From Diadema setosum (lineage: Eukaryota > Echinodermata > Echinoidea > Diadematoida > Diadematidae): 64,000 nt of DNA. This document shows, in pieces, positions 12,093-25,692 of this stretch (position 1 is the first letter of the stretch; every line of letters begins with the position of its first letter). The notes below the pieces were generated by a model. The model worked only from the letters and a program-made list of their open reading frames with translations. It had not been told where the DNA came from and ran no database searches. The stretch lies in NCBI GenBank assembly GCA_033980235.1, contig CM067059.1, forward strand, positions 21,116,494-21,180,493, read 5' to 3'. Made by a program: the position numbers and the translations under genes.

Positions 12093-14124
12093 GTTATCAG
12101 AATTTTTTAGATACAGTTGCATATCCATTCCTCTGATCCTGCAAAAAAAAAAAACAACTTTCTTTTAAAGTGATAATGAAATAAAAGCATCAAACAACAA
12201 ACAAACAAACAAGCAAAATGGTGAATGTCATTGCAATCAGACGTTTAAAAAGAATTGTGAATTCCCAAAGCTTCACACGAAACAGAAATGCTGGTACTGT
12301 AACAGTTACAACCGTGAAACGTTCGGAATATTTCGAGAAGATTTGTGTATACAGGACAATGGGACATTTTTCAACTCATCTAATTGTGACTACTATTAAA
12401 TCCCCATTACAACATGTAAAAAACTTAGAAATCCATAACCTTCCTATCTAATGTTTGACTGCAATAAATCATCCACCGTGATGCCTGTCTGATTTCATTC
12501 TAGTCATCAAAATTTCAATATTGAATACAGTGTAGTTTGTTTATTTCCATCATCAAAAAAGAAAAAGAAAACATGATTTGAAGTGGTAAAAGTTGTCGAT
12601 TTGTCTTTCATTCATCTGATAAGGACAGGGTTTTTTTTTTTCGAATACGTGTACAATATAAAGTATATGCACGAATGATGCCATAAAAAAAAAAGGAATA
12701 ATGTACACTTTGTCATGGTAATAAAAAAGTAAGTAATCATAACGACGGAAAACAGTGTTCCACTAAAAAGCCAAGCTTGTAGGACGTTGGAACACTGGAA
12801 ACAAAACAACGACGGCACCAATTTGTTATACCAATAAAATATGTTTACATTAAAGTCATCTATACACCATTGTACATTTGCTCGTTGATATGATGCTGAC
12901 ACACGTAACACAAACATAATAAACCGTGCTTGCTGTGATTTAGAATGCAAACATATAACATAGAAAATCTATGGCACAGACACTATTTGCTTCATACTAG
13001 CATGAAGTATATTATATTTATATGTTATATTTTTGGAACCCACATCCTACAAGCTTTGCTTTTTAGTGGGTTCCTCATATTACACGTTAATTATAATCAT
13101 TATGTCCTTATACATTTGTGCATTATTGGTTCAAACTGACCACTGTGTGAAAAAAACTTTTCTGCTTCATATCAAATGGAATATAAAACTTGTACGAAAT
13201 GTGGAATATGGAACGTGAATAAAAAAAAAAAAGTATAATTATGAGCATAATTAGTTCTTAGGTTGATGGCTTAACCCATGCAGTAGCCTTAGGGCCAGTA
13301 TTTTTATATATTTTTTTCTAAATTTAATTTACGAAACAGAGTAAAGCGTAACACAGCAGAAAGAAGTGTTAGCAATGTACAGCGTGAAAGGAATAAACGT
13401 AAATGAGTTATGGAAGTCCAAGTGCCAGGTGCATGGTGCTAGTATAGTGATATTGGTTGAAGCCTCCAAAGTCGTATGCGCATTATAGTTGAGGTGATGT
13501 GTCATCACCTTACAAATCGTTTGATTATTTTGACACAAAGATATAATCAAAAATTATTCTAAAGTAATCAGTGTTGCGTCATCATAACATGTCAATAACT
13601 GATTAAAAGAATATTTTCTTTCCTACTCCCAATTTTTGTTTTCTACTCCATGCCAAAATGGGATATTCAATGAAGACGTATTTATAAGTCAGATATTGTT
13701 TATGAGGCAACGAGGTAATCCTCATTTCAATTTGCATGATGTTCATTGCTTTTATATAATTGTTTCATGAAAATGGATGAAATTTTGAAAATGTAAAAAA
13801 AAAAAAAAACCCTGAGAATTTCCACGAGCTTTCCACTTCATATCTGACTTTTTACTACACGTTTACCAATCTGTATAACTTTTACCATTTTGATTGATAC
13901 GAGATGCAAAGGATGCAAGGAAATTTTGGAGAAGAATTCTGTGTACGTCAGTAGAGGTATTGTGAGGTAATGATGTCATCATTGGAAAGGCGCCGCTCTG
14001 TGGCGACCGACATTGGATTGGTCTGGGCCATGGAATTACTACTACACGGTGAGTAGTAGCTCCATGGTATGTCTAGCCATTCTTGTATTCATTTGTATCC
14101 TTACTATAAATGATATACCCACGT
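12093..14124. other. No gene seen
   Basis: AT-rich sequence with several A or T runs (12142-12153, 13218-13230, 13796-13809). Two segments near 12755-12785 and 13035-13068 share 'ctacaagctttgctttttagtggg'-like sequence in opposite orientation, suggesting another degraded inverted repeat. Confidence 0.35.
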
Positions 14125-14365
14125 TGTTTTGTTTGTTTCATTTCCGTCTGAGAAGATGGCTGGATAGCCCATATTCAGCTGCAATAGCTGATCTTCCATG
14201 GGGTCCAGTAGGATGTGAGCTGGGATCACTTCGCCGTGTACTAGTATACCCTGCTCTTTGCGATTAATAAAATCAATGAAGCGGGATCTTTTACGTGTAT
14301 GAGTTGTGACTCTCGTCACACACACGGCGCCTCCATCGTATGCCCTATCCGAGGGACAGTTAATA
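14125..14365. mobile_element. Dispersed repeat copy, probably retroelement 3' fragment
   Basis: The segment TTTCCGTCTGAGAAGATGGC, TGGATAGCCCATATTCAGCT and TCTTCCATGGGGTCCAGT recurs at 46372-46471 with about 90% match. The rest (AGCGGGATCTTTTACGTGT, TGCCCTATCCGAGGGAC) resembles a dispersed repeat I recall from several marine invertebrate genomes; its class is uncertain. Confidence 0.5.
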
Positions 14366-14970
14366 AATGTTATATTGTATACGTCAATGATGTTTCAGTG
14401 TCTGTTCTAGTTTGTGTAATGTCTGTGGTTGTACTTATTATACAATTTATGTATATTACCTTGTTGTAATATTCAATGTTATAGCCTATACTAAGAATTG
14501 CCATTGTTGTCCATTTTGTAAATCAATCAATATTCAATAGTCTCATCTATTAGCATTGATGTGGCCAAGACTGTTATTCGTTTCTTGAAAATGATATGTA
14601 GGAAAGTTTAAGATGCCTTACTTCATGCTTGAATTGATGAAACATAGTTACATACCAGTCCTTTTGTTTTTGGTCTGTTCATCAAAGCCACCTTAAACAT
14701 GGCATGGATTGCACATCTAATGTCCGCCTCTTTGTCCTTCCCTCCTTTTCGTCACCTCTCATTTATCATTCACCTTCTTCAATATAACCCTATTAACAGC
14801 TTCGTCTATTTTTATCTATTTCTTAAGCAATATCCCATTCCGTATCCTCGTACTCATCCTCAAGGCTATCCACATACATACCCTTATCCTTATTCTTCAT
14901 CCTTTCCCTATTCTTCATTTCTCGTTTTTTCCCGCTTTTTATTTCCGCTTCCGTTTCTCGTGTCCTCCTC
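14366..14970. other. No gene seen
   Basis: AT-rich on the left, then pyrimidine-rich from about 14720. No coding signal. Confidence 0.4.
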
Positions 14971-15045
14971 CTCCACCACCACCTCCTCCTCCTCCTCCTC
15001 CACCTCCTCCTCCTCCTCCTCCTCCTCCTCCTCCTCCTCCATCTC
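14971..15045. repeat. TCC trinucleotide array
   Basis: Runs of TCC with CAC interruptions; open frames of poly-Ser or poly-Arg are repeat translation. Confidence 0.95.
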
Positions 15046-15483
15046 CATCCCCATACCCAATGTCTCTCTGGCTCATCATCCTGCTTCGCTGCAAAATCCA
15101 CCGATGCCGTCAAAACGGTCATTCACCTTCTGACTTCATCCCGCGTATTAAATGATTTCTGGTATGGCATTTCCCTATTGCCACTAAAACACAATCCAAG
15201 ACGCTGTACAGCGATTCAGGGACACAGCAAGTGCAGTTTTGTGAGGACGGGATATCAAGGGACTCCCAAAAATTTGAAATAAATCACACTGAGAAATAAA
15301 TTTTCAAGGGAAATATTTTCGACAATTAGTAGAGTGTATATAACCCTCATGAAAGAGTATCGATAGCCACAATGAATATAAATCAAAGCAATAATATACA
15401 GTCTGATATCACAAACACTTCTCTTAAAAGCATGGCTTTCCAGAAAATGCTTATACCTATAATTAGCACAAGAAATGAGTAGC

Positions 15484-16420
15484 ACGTAGGCGTAAAAAGT
15501 GATAGTAGTAGCAGATATAGTAGTAGTAGTAGTAATAGAAATAGTAGTAGTCGTAGTAGTAGTAGTATAGTATAGTAGTTGTGATACTGGCAGTAATAGC
15601 AGTTCAAATATAATGTACGAGCACGTAGTAATAGAAGTAGTAGAATGATGTACATTAGTACACAGTAACCATTTATTTGAAGTAGGATATTAGCTGGTAT
15701 ACATTGTGATGGTAATGTAATAAACTTAGAACTGAGTATACTGTTTCGGGATAGTGGTATAATAGTAATACAAACAGTAGTTGTAATGGTAGCAGTAATG
15801 GTGATGATAGTGGTATAACAACGGTGGTAGCATGACAGTTGTAGTAGAAGCATTGAGTAGTAATAGCTGCAATAATGGAAGTGATAATGATATTACAATG
15901 TTATTATAGTATAGAAGTAGGTAGTAATGGGTAGGTAGTAGTGTGTGTATGTGTGGGTGTGCAAAGGTTACGTATATTATGCACTCCCTCGGAAAGGACG
16001 GGCTTCATGTTTTCTAAACTCTTGTTTTGTTGTTGATCGGTAATTATAATGAATTGTGATGAATTATAAATTTGTAATGATGTAGGTATTCATTGTATTG
16101 TGAGTATAAATTATGCTTGTATGATTGTGTATATATTGACAATTGTATTTATTTATATGTGTACATGTACATGAATGTATACGTATGTATATGTATGTAT
16201 GTAATGTATGCAGATATTCCTATGTGTACGCCCATATGCCAACAAGAAGAATTTCCTATATGGACAATAGATGAATCTGAATCTGAATCTGAATCTAATA
16301 GTATATTATAGTATAGCATAGTGTATAATGTAGAGTAGTAGTAGTACATTATAGTAGAAGTAGTAGTACTAGTACTAGTAGCAGAGGAAGTAGTAGTTGT
16401 TGTGGTGGTGGTGGTGGTTT
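15484..16420. repeat. Diffuse TAG/GTA-rich simple sequence
   Basis: Scattered TAG/TAGTAG units (dense at 15500-15570 and 16330-16430), a GTAT/ATGT-rich stretch (16080-16215), an ATCTGA run (16271-16294) and a GGT run (16404-16420). Confidence 0.8.
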
Positions 16421-17212
16421 AGTAGTAACAGATCGAGGTAGAAAAGAATTCGATCTCAGTCAGCCGACATAATATTGCGCGTTTACACTGTAACAGGAAG
16501 ATAAAGACACTATCGTCTTCTTTCGAAACAGGTTTAACCCTTTGTGTGTCAGGGACCTCGAACCATAACGGTGTGCATTTTTTATTTTCACTTTTGTAAT
16601 TTGTGATCTACTCTGTACTTGTGTCAATTAGGGTGCATGTCTTCATAGCCCATGTGTAAACTGTCACTCAGGTATAGCAGGTGGATAAGGATGCGCCCAA
16701 ACGACGTAAAGGATTGCAATAATGAGTATGTGTGCATAGCAGTATGAAGAGAAAAGAGTATAGCTCGTGTGCAGCGCATCGAACCGCGATTTACTGGCTT
16801 GTGATAGACAATGTTTGACTGCTCTCTGCATGACGCCGTCCCCTCCCCCCCCCCCCCTTCTCCCTCTCTCCCTCTCTCTTTTTGCTGTTTTTTTCATCCA
16901 GGTAAGCGAGTAGCTCGATAAAACAGCTCGAAATTGGCGTCGAAAGGATTGACTCCAGCAGTATGAAACCCCCGAGCAAGCTTCGGGCTTCAGGTTTGCC
17001 GTGGATAACCTCGGCGGAGTGGTGGCATCGCACAAAATTTAGTGCCATGGAGAGGAGCATCATGGAAAAAAAAAAACACGTCTCATTAGCTATTACCATG
17101 TAGACAGCAGACATGACCTGGATCTCTAGCACAGTGCAGAGAATAGAGCTTCTGAACGTTTTATATTCACTGTTATCACACGTAGTATGCAAGGCACTTA
17201 GAAAAAAGAAAT
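16421..17212. other. No confident gene; CpG-bearing patch
   Basis: Contains a C tract (16845-16857) followed by CTCTC simple sequence and a less AT-rich patch at 16900-17050 open on the minus strand. No motif was recognised there, and its open frame runs out of the adjacent GATA array. Confidence 0.35.
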
Positions 17213-17356
17213 AGAGATAGATAGGTAAATAGAGAGATATGGATAGATAGATAGATAGATAGATAGATAGACAGATAGATAGATAGATAGATAGATAGAC
17301 AGATAGATAGATAGATAGATAGATAGACAGATAGATAGATAGATAGATAGATAGAC

Positions 17357-17387
<31 letters not shown>

Positions 17388-17452
17388 CAGATAGATAGAT
17401 AGACAGATAGATAGATAGATAGACAGATAGATAGATAGATAGATAGATAGAC

Positions 17453-17487
<35 letters not shown>

Positions 17488-17488
17488 C

Positions 17489-17519
<31 letters not shown>

Positions 17520-17848
17520 CAGATAGATAGATAGACAGATAGATAGATAGACAGATAGATAGATAGATAGATAGATAGACAGATAGATAGATAGATAGAT
17601 AGATAGACAGATAGATAGATAGATAGATAGATAGACAGATAGATAGATAGATAGATAGATAGACAGATAGATAGATGGATAGATAGACAGATAGATAGAT
17701 AGATAGATAGACAGATAGATAGATAGATAGACAGATAGATAGATAGATAGATAGACAGACAGATAGATAGATAGATAGATAGATAGACAGATAGATAGAT
17801 AGACAGATAGATAGATAGACAGATAGATAGATAGATAGATAGATAGAC

Positions 17849-17879
<31 letters not shown>

Positions 17880-17971
17880 CAGATAGATAGATAGATAGAT
17901 AGACAGATAGATAGATAGGCAGATAGATAGATGGATGGATGGATAGATTGATATCACTGACAGATATATCT

Positions 17972-18030
<59 letters not shown>
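17213..18030. repeat. GATA/GACA tetranucleotide array
   Basis: About 720 bp of (GATA)n with GACA replacing GATA at semi-regular intervals of roughly 12-36 bp, then a short non-repeat interruption (17940-17975) and a second pure GATA run to 18030. The Tyr-Leu-Ser-Ile repeat frames up to 388 codons on the minus strand are repeat translation. Confidence 0.97.
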
Positions 18031-18031
<1 letters not shown>

Positions 18032-18619
18032 ATAGATACTAGTAGATAGAAAGGGAGAGAGAGAGAGAGAGACAAACTTCAAGCATATTGCACAGAATAC
18101 GGTTTCTCACTATCATCATTTCCCTTAAAATGTTATCGACGAGTATTATTACCATTATGAGACTTACATTTAATTATATGTGAGAGAGTGTGAGAGGCTA
18201 TAGGGAGGGAAGGGGGATTGGGAGGGAGAGTGAATTTAGCAGAATATGATTTGTGAGCAGCATTACAACACGGTCGCTATCAATGAGTCAAAGAAAACCG
18301 TTATTTTTTTTTCATTCCGTTCATTTTATTCATTGGTTTGTTGAACGTTATCGAGAGCAAAATTTTACCCCCCCCCCCCAAAAAAAAAAATAATATCAAT
18401 GAATAAATGCAACAGAAAATAGAATGAAGCCATGGGTAACATTTTGATTTTGTGATACATGTACAAACAATATGATACAGGTTTATCAAAATGAGAAATA
18501 TAAGTAAATATCAAGGGATATTTGATTGGGTTGCAAGGGTTGACAAAGAGCAGACCTTGAGTGCGTGACAAACCTGGAAGAAATCTATAATTTATTCACT
18601 TTTTATGAGTGTGTGCTTT

Positions 18620-18763
<144 letters not shown>

Positions 18764-20699
18764 TTAGTGTATGTTCATGGTATGAAGAAGAAAATACATC
18801 TACAAGCTATACTAGGTCACATAAATGCACAGTTACATAAAAAGAATACAATGATATATCCATATGAAACTACTTAAAGCACATAACATGGATAAATAAG
18901 TCTCTCTCGTTGAGGGGGTAAAATTAGAGCAAACATTAGGACTGATTCCAATCGGTTCAGGTGCATGTAATGGGGTGGAGACAGCACGGGGTGCTTGGCC
19001 TTGAAAATGCATAGATAGTAGAATCTTTATATCAGGTTTAGGCATGAAATGTATATGAAAGGTGATTAGCATGCAAGGTAGTATACTATAATTGGAGAAG
19101 TTGGAGATGAGGGAGAAAGAGTACATTTCACGCACATTTTCATAGAATATGGCTTCTATAATGATAATCGTTACGCTGTTCAATTTGTTATTTGTTTGAA
19201 TTGATGTACCAAGGGACACCACGCGTGGGGGTGTATGGGCTGAGATTCCTTTCAAGTGATATGGGGTTTGTTTTTTTCAGTTATATCCAAATGTACTAGA
19301 ATTAATTATGTCTTAAATATAATTGTTCAGTTCTGTGATAAAATGCATAGAAATCAGTCCCGTGCCCTCCTGTGGGTGTTGATTAACGGTTCTTTTGGCA
19401 TTTTATAATTATTTCCTCGTATCAATTGTACGTAACACAAATTTATAATCTATGTTATTTTTGTGTTATCTACTTCCAATTTTCTTTAAGAATATATATC
19501 GTATCATATTTGTTATACATAGATAATATCTTGTATGAGACAAAGTGACTGCTTTTAAAGCACATCTAGAACTATTTGCTATTACATGGGTAGTGCTGCC
19601 TCTTTTTTTCCTTTTTCCCCTTTTTTATATTTCTCTTTTTCCCGATGATTGTTCTTATATACATGTTCATGTATGGATTGATTTGTTTTTTACTCCAATA
19701 AAACACATTAAAAAAAAAAAAAGAATATGGCTTCTAACCAAGCACTACAATCAACCTTTTTCCATTATCACTCAAAACACACTGACAGCAGGGGGGGGGG
19801 GGGGGGGAATAGAAGAATGGAAGGGTGGATGTAGTAAACCCATAAATGTGCTATGCTATCACATTAGGTTATTTTTGTTGTTGCTGTTCTGTGGAATCAT
19901 AAGATGAAAAGAGAATGCGAGAGAGAGAGTTTTCAGCAACGAGGCACATGCAAAGTTCCCTAAAATGTATCTCCATCAATACGTGTCATACAATCATAAC
20001 CGGATGCAATTTTACATCCTGCCTGGATGCGGCGGTGAACGTTGAATGAATATAAGCAGTTAGATAAAGTCAATGATAATTCTTCAAGATGGAACTCCGT
20101 GGCATGTATAATGCAGATTTTATTATTTTTTTTTAGCACAAAGAACGTCATGTGCGCTTGATAAACTTAGATATAATATGTGACGATTGTTGTATAACTC
20201 AGAATCGTGTCGTGGAACAAACCGGTTTAATGTATCATTCAAATGTTTCTTTCGCCCTGATGTATGGTAACGAGCTTTTCTATTAACCTGTGTCTCAAAC
20301 CACTTTTCAGTACTTGGCATCAGGTTTGTATACTTTAGTTGCTGCTACGTCGGGCAAATCTCGGGCAACCTTTCAGGCTGTCAAGAAGAACCATTGCCAG
20401 AAAGGCATGCATAAAATTTGAATATGGTAATAAGCCGGTCTATTGACGTGTCATTGCACATTACAGTGAGTACAGGCTTCGTGTGGGCGGGATTTTGTTT
20501 TTCTCCCGTTTCCCGCGGCTATTGAATTACAGCATCAGACTACAGCCTATTTTTTTTTAATGGATGAACGAATAAATGAATGAATACATACATGCTTTTA
20601 AACAGATGGACAAACAGGTAAATGACGTTTTAACGACCCTCCTTCCTTCTCTTCCCTCATCATCCCTGCAGTGGAAATAAATGAAAGAAGAGGGTCCTG
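18764..20699. other. No gene seen; poly-G tract
   Basis: AT-rich sequence with a 17-nt G run at 19791-19807. No coding signal was found. Confidence 0.4.
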
Positions 20700-20775
20700 T
20701 ATGAGTTGTGACATCTCGTCTTTCCGACTTCTCGACGAGAGCTTACAGTCATACCTCGCCGTCTCGATGGCACTT
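20700..20775. repeat. Isolated relative of the hairpin-array unit
   Basis: GAGTTGTGACATCTCGTCTT, then TCCGACTTCTCGACGAGAGC, resembles the unit at 5285-5715 (GAGTTGTGAAATCTCGTCTT). Only about one unit is present. Confidence 0.5.
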
Positions 20776-23013
20776 CTGACCTTCTGTGCTAGTTCAAAAG
20801 GTGTACGTGTATCGCTGACACTAATTCATGTTCCACTCTCGACCACCCCCCCCCCCCCCACCATTCCACGCACATACTCGTGGATGCTGTCATCCTCTTG
20901 CGTTGCTCCTACCGAGAACACATCAAATAGTAATAGATACATACACTTATATTTAGTTATGATTATATTACAGTACATGATAAAAAGATAAACAGACAGA
21001 GAAGGAGAGATAAAGTGTTTGTGCCTTTGCTTGTTTGTTTGGGAATTACAATTTGACACACGAGTAAACGCAGTGCCGCAGTCTCTCGTGATTGTAACAA
21101 TAATTCGGCGTAAAACGGTGATCGAATTGATCATGATGTCTATAATAACCTCCCCCGCCTTTCAGAGCAAAAGAAAGGAAAGAAGACATGTGATCGAACC
21201 GCTGACATCCGTTAATCTGTTGATTTCTGAGACGGTTTTGCTCACTGACGCGGAAAATTGTTGTTTTCTTCTTTTCAAGTGATCAAAGAACAGGAAGAAG
21301 AAGAAGGAGGAGGCTGAGAGGAGCCATGTACTCTGTAGCTTTACAGTGCGCACTTTTACCTGTCATGCGTGCGTTGGTGTCGAGGTATGATCATGCGCCG
21401 TACACGCCCGAGACAGGAAGCCGTGACGAGTCTTTCCGCCTGTCCGCCATCTATTTTTAGTTCTGCAAAAGTCATGTGTATGTGACAACGGTTTACTGCT
21501 GCCAGTATTACAACCGATTGGTTTCAAGGTTTAAGGAAAAGCTGATTGAAAAGACACCATGACTCCGTCGAAAAAAGTGAATAAATTAGAAAAACAGATT
21601 GCTGGTTCACTTGGTGATTCTTCGTTTTAACAACAAATAAATAATGCTGGCTTCGTCAAAGTTAAAAAACAAAAAACAAAAAGTATGTATGAGGAACACA
21701 AGCTAATATTTATATTTGGGGAGGGGGGGGGGGGGGGGGACTCAGGAATCATTTCTGAAACCCGTCCAAACTTGTTTTCGCCACTACAACGTCGGAAGTT
21801 GCAGACGTGACTGCTGAACAATTGCTTGATTGCTATGACAACCTGAATACAAAACTCCAACATTCGAGTGCCATAAGTATCGACAAAGAAACAGCGAACG
21901 ACTTTAAAATTTGCTATTAATACTCAGCTCCATATAACTTTGTTTTAAAAGGAGAGCCTTAAATCTACACTTGGGGTATTTCTAAGTCATAGAAAACGTG
22001 AAAACATGGGAATTTCCTGATGTTATGTGCCTGAACAGCAAGGGATTTATCTGTTTTTAAGTAATCTCTATTCAATCGTAACGCGTTACGTTAAATTTGC
22101 AACAGGTTAAATTTGCGTGTCGAAGGCAAGGACAAGCGAAGTATGTTAACAGAACAACCATCCTTCATGTTTATGTCACGCACGACTAAGATATTAGCAA
22201 AACAGAGCTCGACATAAAAATAGGCCTACCACAACTAATATTATGACCGATGGACCAAAAGCCAATCAGCATTTTTTCCGATTATGTGGTTATTATCAGG
22301 AGTGTGTAAATAAATGATTCATTGATGTGTGATAATAATGACTATTCATATCATTATTGCCAAATCAATTCGTAATCAGCAAAATATGATTATTCAGGAT
22401 GCAATGTGAAGAAGGTCTCAATTTCGTATCCAAATTGTCAATGTTAATATATGAACCTCTCTGCAGACAATATCAAATTAAAGAGTTGACTGCCGCGGAC
22501 AGGTGGGCAGGGTTCAAGATACTGTAAGTGCTGTCAAGTGAAGAAATCGTCTACACCTAAGAAACTTTCTTGATCATACTTCCGGAGAAAGCAATTAAAG
22601 CAACATAAGATTAGAACGACTCGTTTTCGAATAGAATTGCGCACTGATCTCTTGGCAGTGCTTGGAGGAGAAAATGAAGCTCTCTTTAAACGTTTTTCAA
22701 TTCAATTCAAATTTTATTTCTTACTTATTATACTTACTTACTTACTGCCCGTTATGCCATAGGCACGTAGGGCAGCAATATCATTAATTCTTTTAGATAC
22801 AACAATTACCATAAACCAATGTAAAGACATTACGCATCTAACAACGAAAGAGAAAATGGGCAAGTGCATAACTATTCGAAACTATCTGTTCAAAATCCAT
22901 GTATTATTGGAAGAGAGGGGCCTATACGAAAAAGACAAGGTTGAAGAGATGTGGGAAACTCAATAAATTGGATTAGCAAAAAAAAAGTGTGAAGGATTGG
23001 AAGCACACACAAG
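20776..23013. other. No gene seen
   Basis: Holds a C run (20847-20859), a 17-nt G run (21723-21739), and at 22696-22770 a LINE-tail-like CAATTCAATTCAAATTTTAT followed by a TTAC repeat and TGCCCGTTATGCCATAGGC. Otherwise unremarkable. Confidence 0.4.
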
Positions 23014-23017
23014 CGCG

Positions 23018-23062
<45 letters not shown>

Positions 23063-23080
23063 ATACACACACACAAACAA
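23014..23080. repeat. CA dinucleotide array
   Basis: About 20 uninterrupted CA units plus a short second run. Confidence 0.95.
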
Positions 23081-23379
23081 ACAATCGAAGAAACCAGGAC
23101 AGGACGAAATAGCATGAAACATCGGAAGGGGCAGTTAGAGAGGGGATGAACTAGAATTTGGAGACGAAGCAGAGGTCCGTAGCACACAGGGCCTATAAAA
23201 GCAATACCACTCTCAATCATAGAAAATAGCCTTCTAATCGTTCAATTGACACAAAATAATTATCGCAGATTAATGTTCCTGCGATTAAGTTAGTTATCAT
23301 TTCAGCTACAAGACAACAACCAATTTCTCTATACTCTGGAAACAAAACAAGTAATGCTATATGCAAAATAATGCAGGGC

Positions 23380-23600
23380 ATCTGCGGCCAAAAGGGTCAG
23401 CGAAAGGTCCGCCACCGCAGGGGAACTTGTTGGACGGTCGTGAGCCAGATGGTGGTTGTTTGGTCAGAGAGGGCTCGCTAAAAAAAAAAAGCGGAAGTCA
23501 ATGTCGAACCAACGTCAAGGCCGCCGCTGACCCTTCGAGGGAAATCCCCGGTTCACGTCACCGCGCTCATCGATCTGATACTAATACATACGATACAGCG
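23380..23600. other. GC-rich island with short inverted ends, unassigned
   Basis: A CpG-bearing block in AT-rich surroundings. AAGGGTCAGCG near its left end recurs as CGCTGACCCTT near 23530, so part of it may be an inverted-repeat element. A 103-codon plus-strand frame crosses it but continues into a GT repeat and has no recognisable domain. Confidence 0.4.
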
Positions 23601-25303
23601 TTTTTGGATACCACGCATAAAGCCATCCGATTGTGTGTGTGGTTGTGTGTGTGTGTGTGTGTGCATGTATGAGTACAAATTTTTAAGTGGCGCCCTTCAG
23701 AAGCATTCTATGTTATAGGAGGCGCCAGGACGGTGTGCTCTTGGGGAGGGAAAAAAAATCACACAGGCCGTCGAAAGCCAGTTCGTAAATTTTCCACTTC
23801 GTGCATTTACAATAAGCAGAAAAAAAAAAGATAATTGGTGATAAGAGGTATCTTGGCAATAAGCATTTGTGATGTAATGATTATTCGAAAATGAGAATAT
23901 AGAGCCGACACCTAACTCAGATTTGTCTTTATATAGGTCATCAATAATGTCATGACCGGTCATATAACCGACGGTTTCAACTTGCAACATCACTCTGATA
24001 ACTATGCTATCTCTTGACAGTAGTCACCATCGTTTCGAAAGATGGGGAATACCCCATTTTTCATGAGATCGCATAATTATAGTCAAGTCTAGACTAGGCC
24101 TTTCGTAACTAGAAATAAAGTACGTGTACGAGATAACCAGAATGAAAGCACCCGTTCACAAAATATAACGGGGGGGGGGGGGGGGCTTAATATTGATGGT
24201 ATTGGTGATAAAACATTGCAATGTTTTCCGTCAGTTTAGACTAAAACTTTGACCAGTTCGTTGACTTGATTTTATTGCAAATCACTTGATTAACGAGAAC
24301 GTGGAGAGGATTTCCTTCACGCACACGAGGACAAAAATAAAGCATCAAAACCATCCTGTCTATATCACATTATGACTGTATACTAAACGAGAATGATGTC
24401 GTGATCTTTCAGCTCTAGGAAACAATGCCATGTATCTATTAAAAAGGCAGTTGACGTTGGTATGGTTGACCTGAATTCTTCTTGATTCTTTCTTTGACAT
24501 GTTGTCGTCAGTGCTTAGGTGATTTTTTTTTTTTGGTCATATTCATGAGAAAATATGCACATTATTACAGATATTTCACAAGATTAAGCCATCATCAATA
24601 TTTTACGAGCAGCGAGACGAAATAATAATCTCTACCACTCTTTTGCGGCAAGGATGTTTTCCAATTCATTGTTTGCCACCGTTTGTACATGGCTAATCGT
24701 TCCGTGTCAACAAAAACTAGGCGTTCTTGCCACCAAAGCGGAAAACTCCATTTCCTTTTCAAGTTTTTTTTTTCTTCTTCTTTGTGAGAAAGTATGTACG
24801 ACATTCTAATAGACTTGAAGCATTTTTGTTGTTGTTGATGGGTTCATCTGTGACGTTCACGTCAGGCAAACTGCACGTCTTGTGGAACCAGGCTAATCAG
24901 AAGTGATAGGTTTGTTATGTGCGATGTCTGTCGTGATCATGAGTTGATCGTAGATACGGTGACGTTTAGAGGATGTGGTTTCTCAAAGATGACAACACAA
25001 CAAAGGGAACGAGAGAGAGAGAAAAAAAAAGTGAGAGAGGAAGAGAGGAAGAGGTAGGGAGAGAGAGGAGGGAGGAAGATAGATACAGAAAAATAATGAT
25101 GCATTTGAGGGAGGCAGGAAGAAATAACTCTGGAACAAAGAGAACTTCGAGTTACAATTTTTTTTCTTTTTTCTTTTTTTTTTCGCTAAGGTGAAGCAGC
25201 TACTGTGCGAAGTGGAGGACACTAAAACGAAGGGAAACTCACGTTTGTTAAAGCTTTGTGATTCCTGCTCTTTTCTGAACCAAATCATGATAGAATCTCC
25301 ACT
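23601..25303. other. No gene seen
   Basis: GT run (23634-23662), G run (24170-24185), GA-rich tract (25008-25085) and T-rich tract (25158-25184). No coding signal. Confidence 0.4.
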
Positions 25304-25692
25304 TTAAAGGGACTGTGTAGTTTTTGGTTGAGATCGGGATTCAGGTTTTAACTTTTTACGAGATAATTAGAAACTGCTTATATGAAATATTAAAGACATA
25401 CAATTCGAAGACGAATTCAAAGTTGATTAGATGACAATCGGTTTCAAATGGCTGAGATATCAAAAACAAAACAAAGTAAAACAATGTGGTCCTAATAAAA
25501 GGTGGAACCCATCTTCTATTAAGACCTCTGTTTCTGGATACGCTTCTCATTTCAAAATCAATTTTCATCCAATAAACTCTGAATTCCTCTTAGAATTGTA
25601 TGCTCTGTAATATTTCAAATAAATAGTTTCTAATCATCTCATAAAAAGTAAGAACCTGAACTCCCATCTCAACAACTATACCTTTCCTTTAA
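25304..25692. mobile_element. Palindromic MITE, family A copy 3
   Basis: TTAAAGGGACTGTGTAGTTT at the left and AACTATACCTTTCCTTTAA at the right. Internal GAGATATCAAAAAC and the GATGA..ATCGGTTT block match the family. More diverged than copies 1 and 2. Confidence 0.8.

Noticed and set aside
16791..18075. Open frames of 388 and 299 codons on the minus strand
   Set aside because: Almost entirely Tyr-Leu-Ser-Ile repeats translated from the GATA/GACA array.
23021..23060. Regular repeats considered as CRISPR-like arrays
   Set aside because: All are simple microsatellites or transposon arms in eukaryotic DNA, without repeat-spacer organisation.
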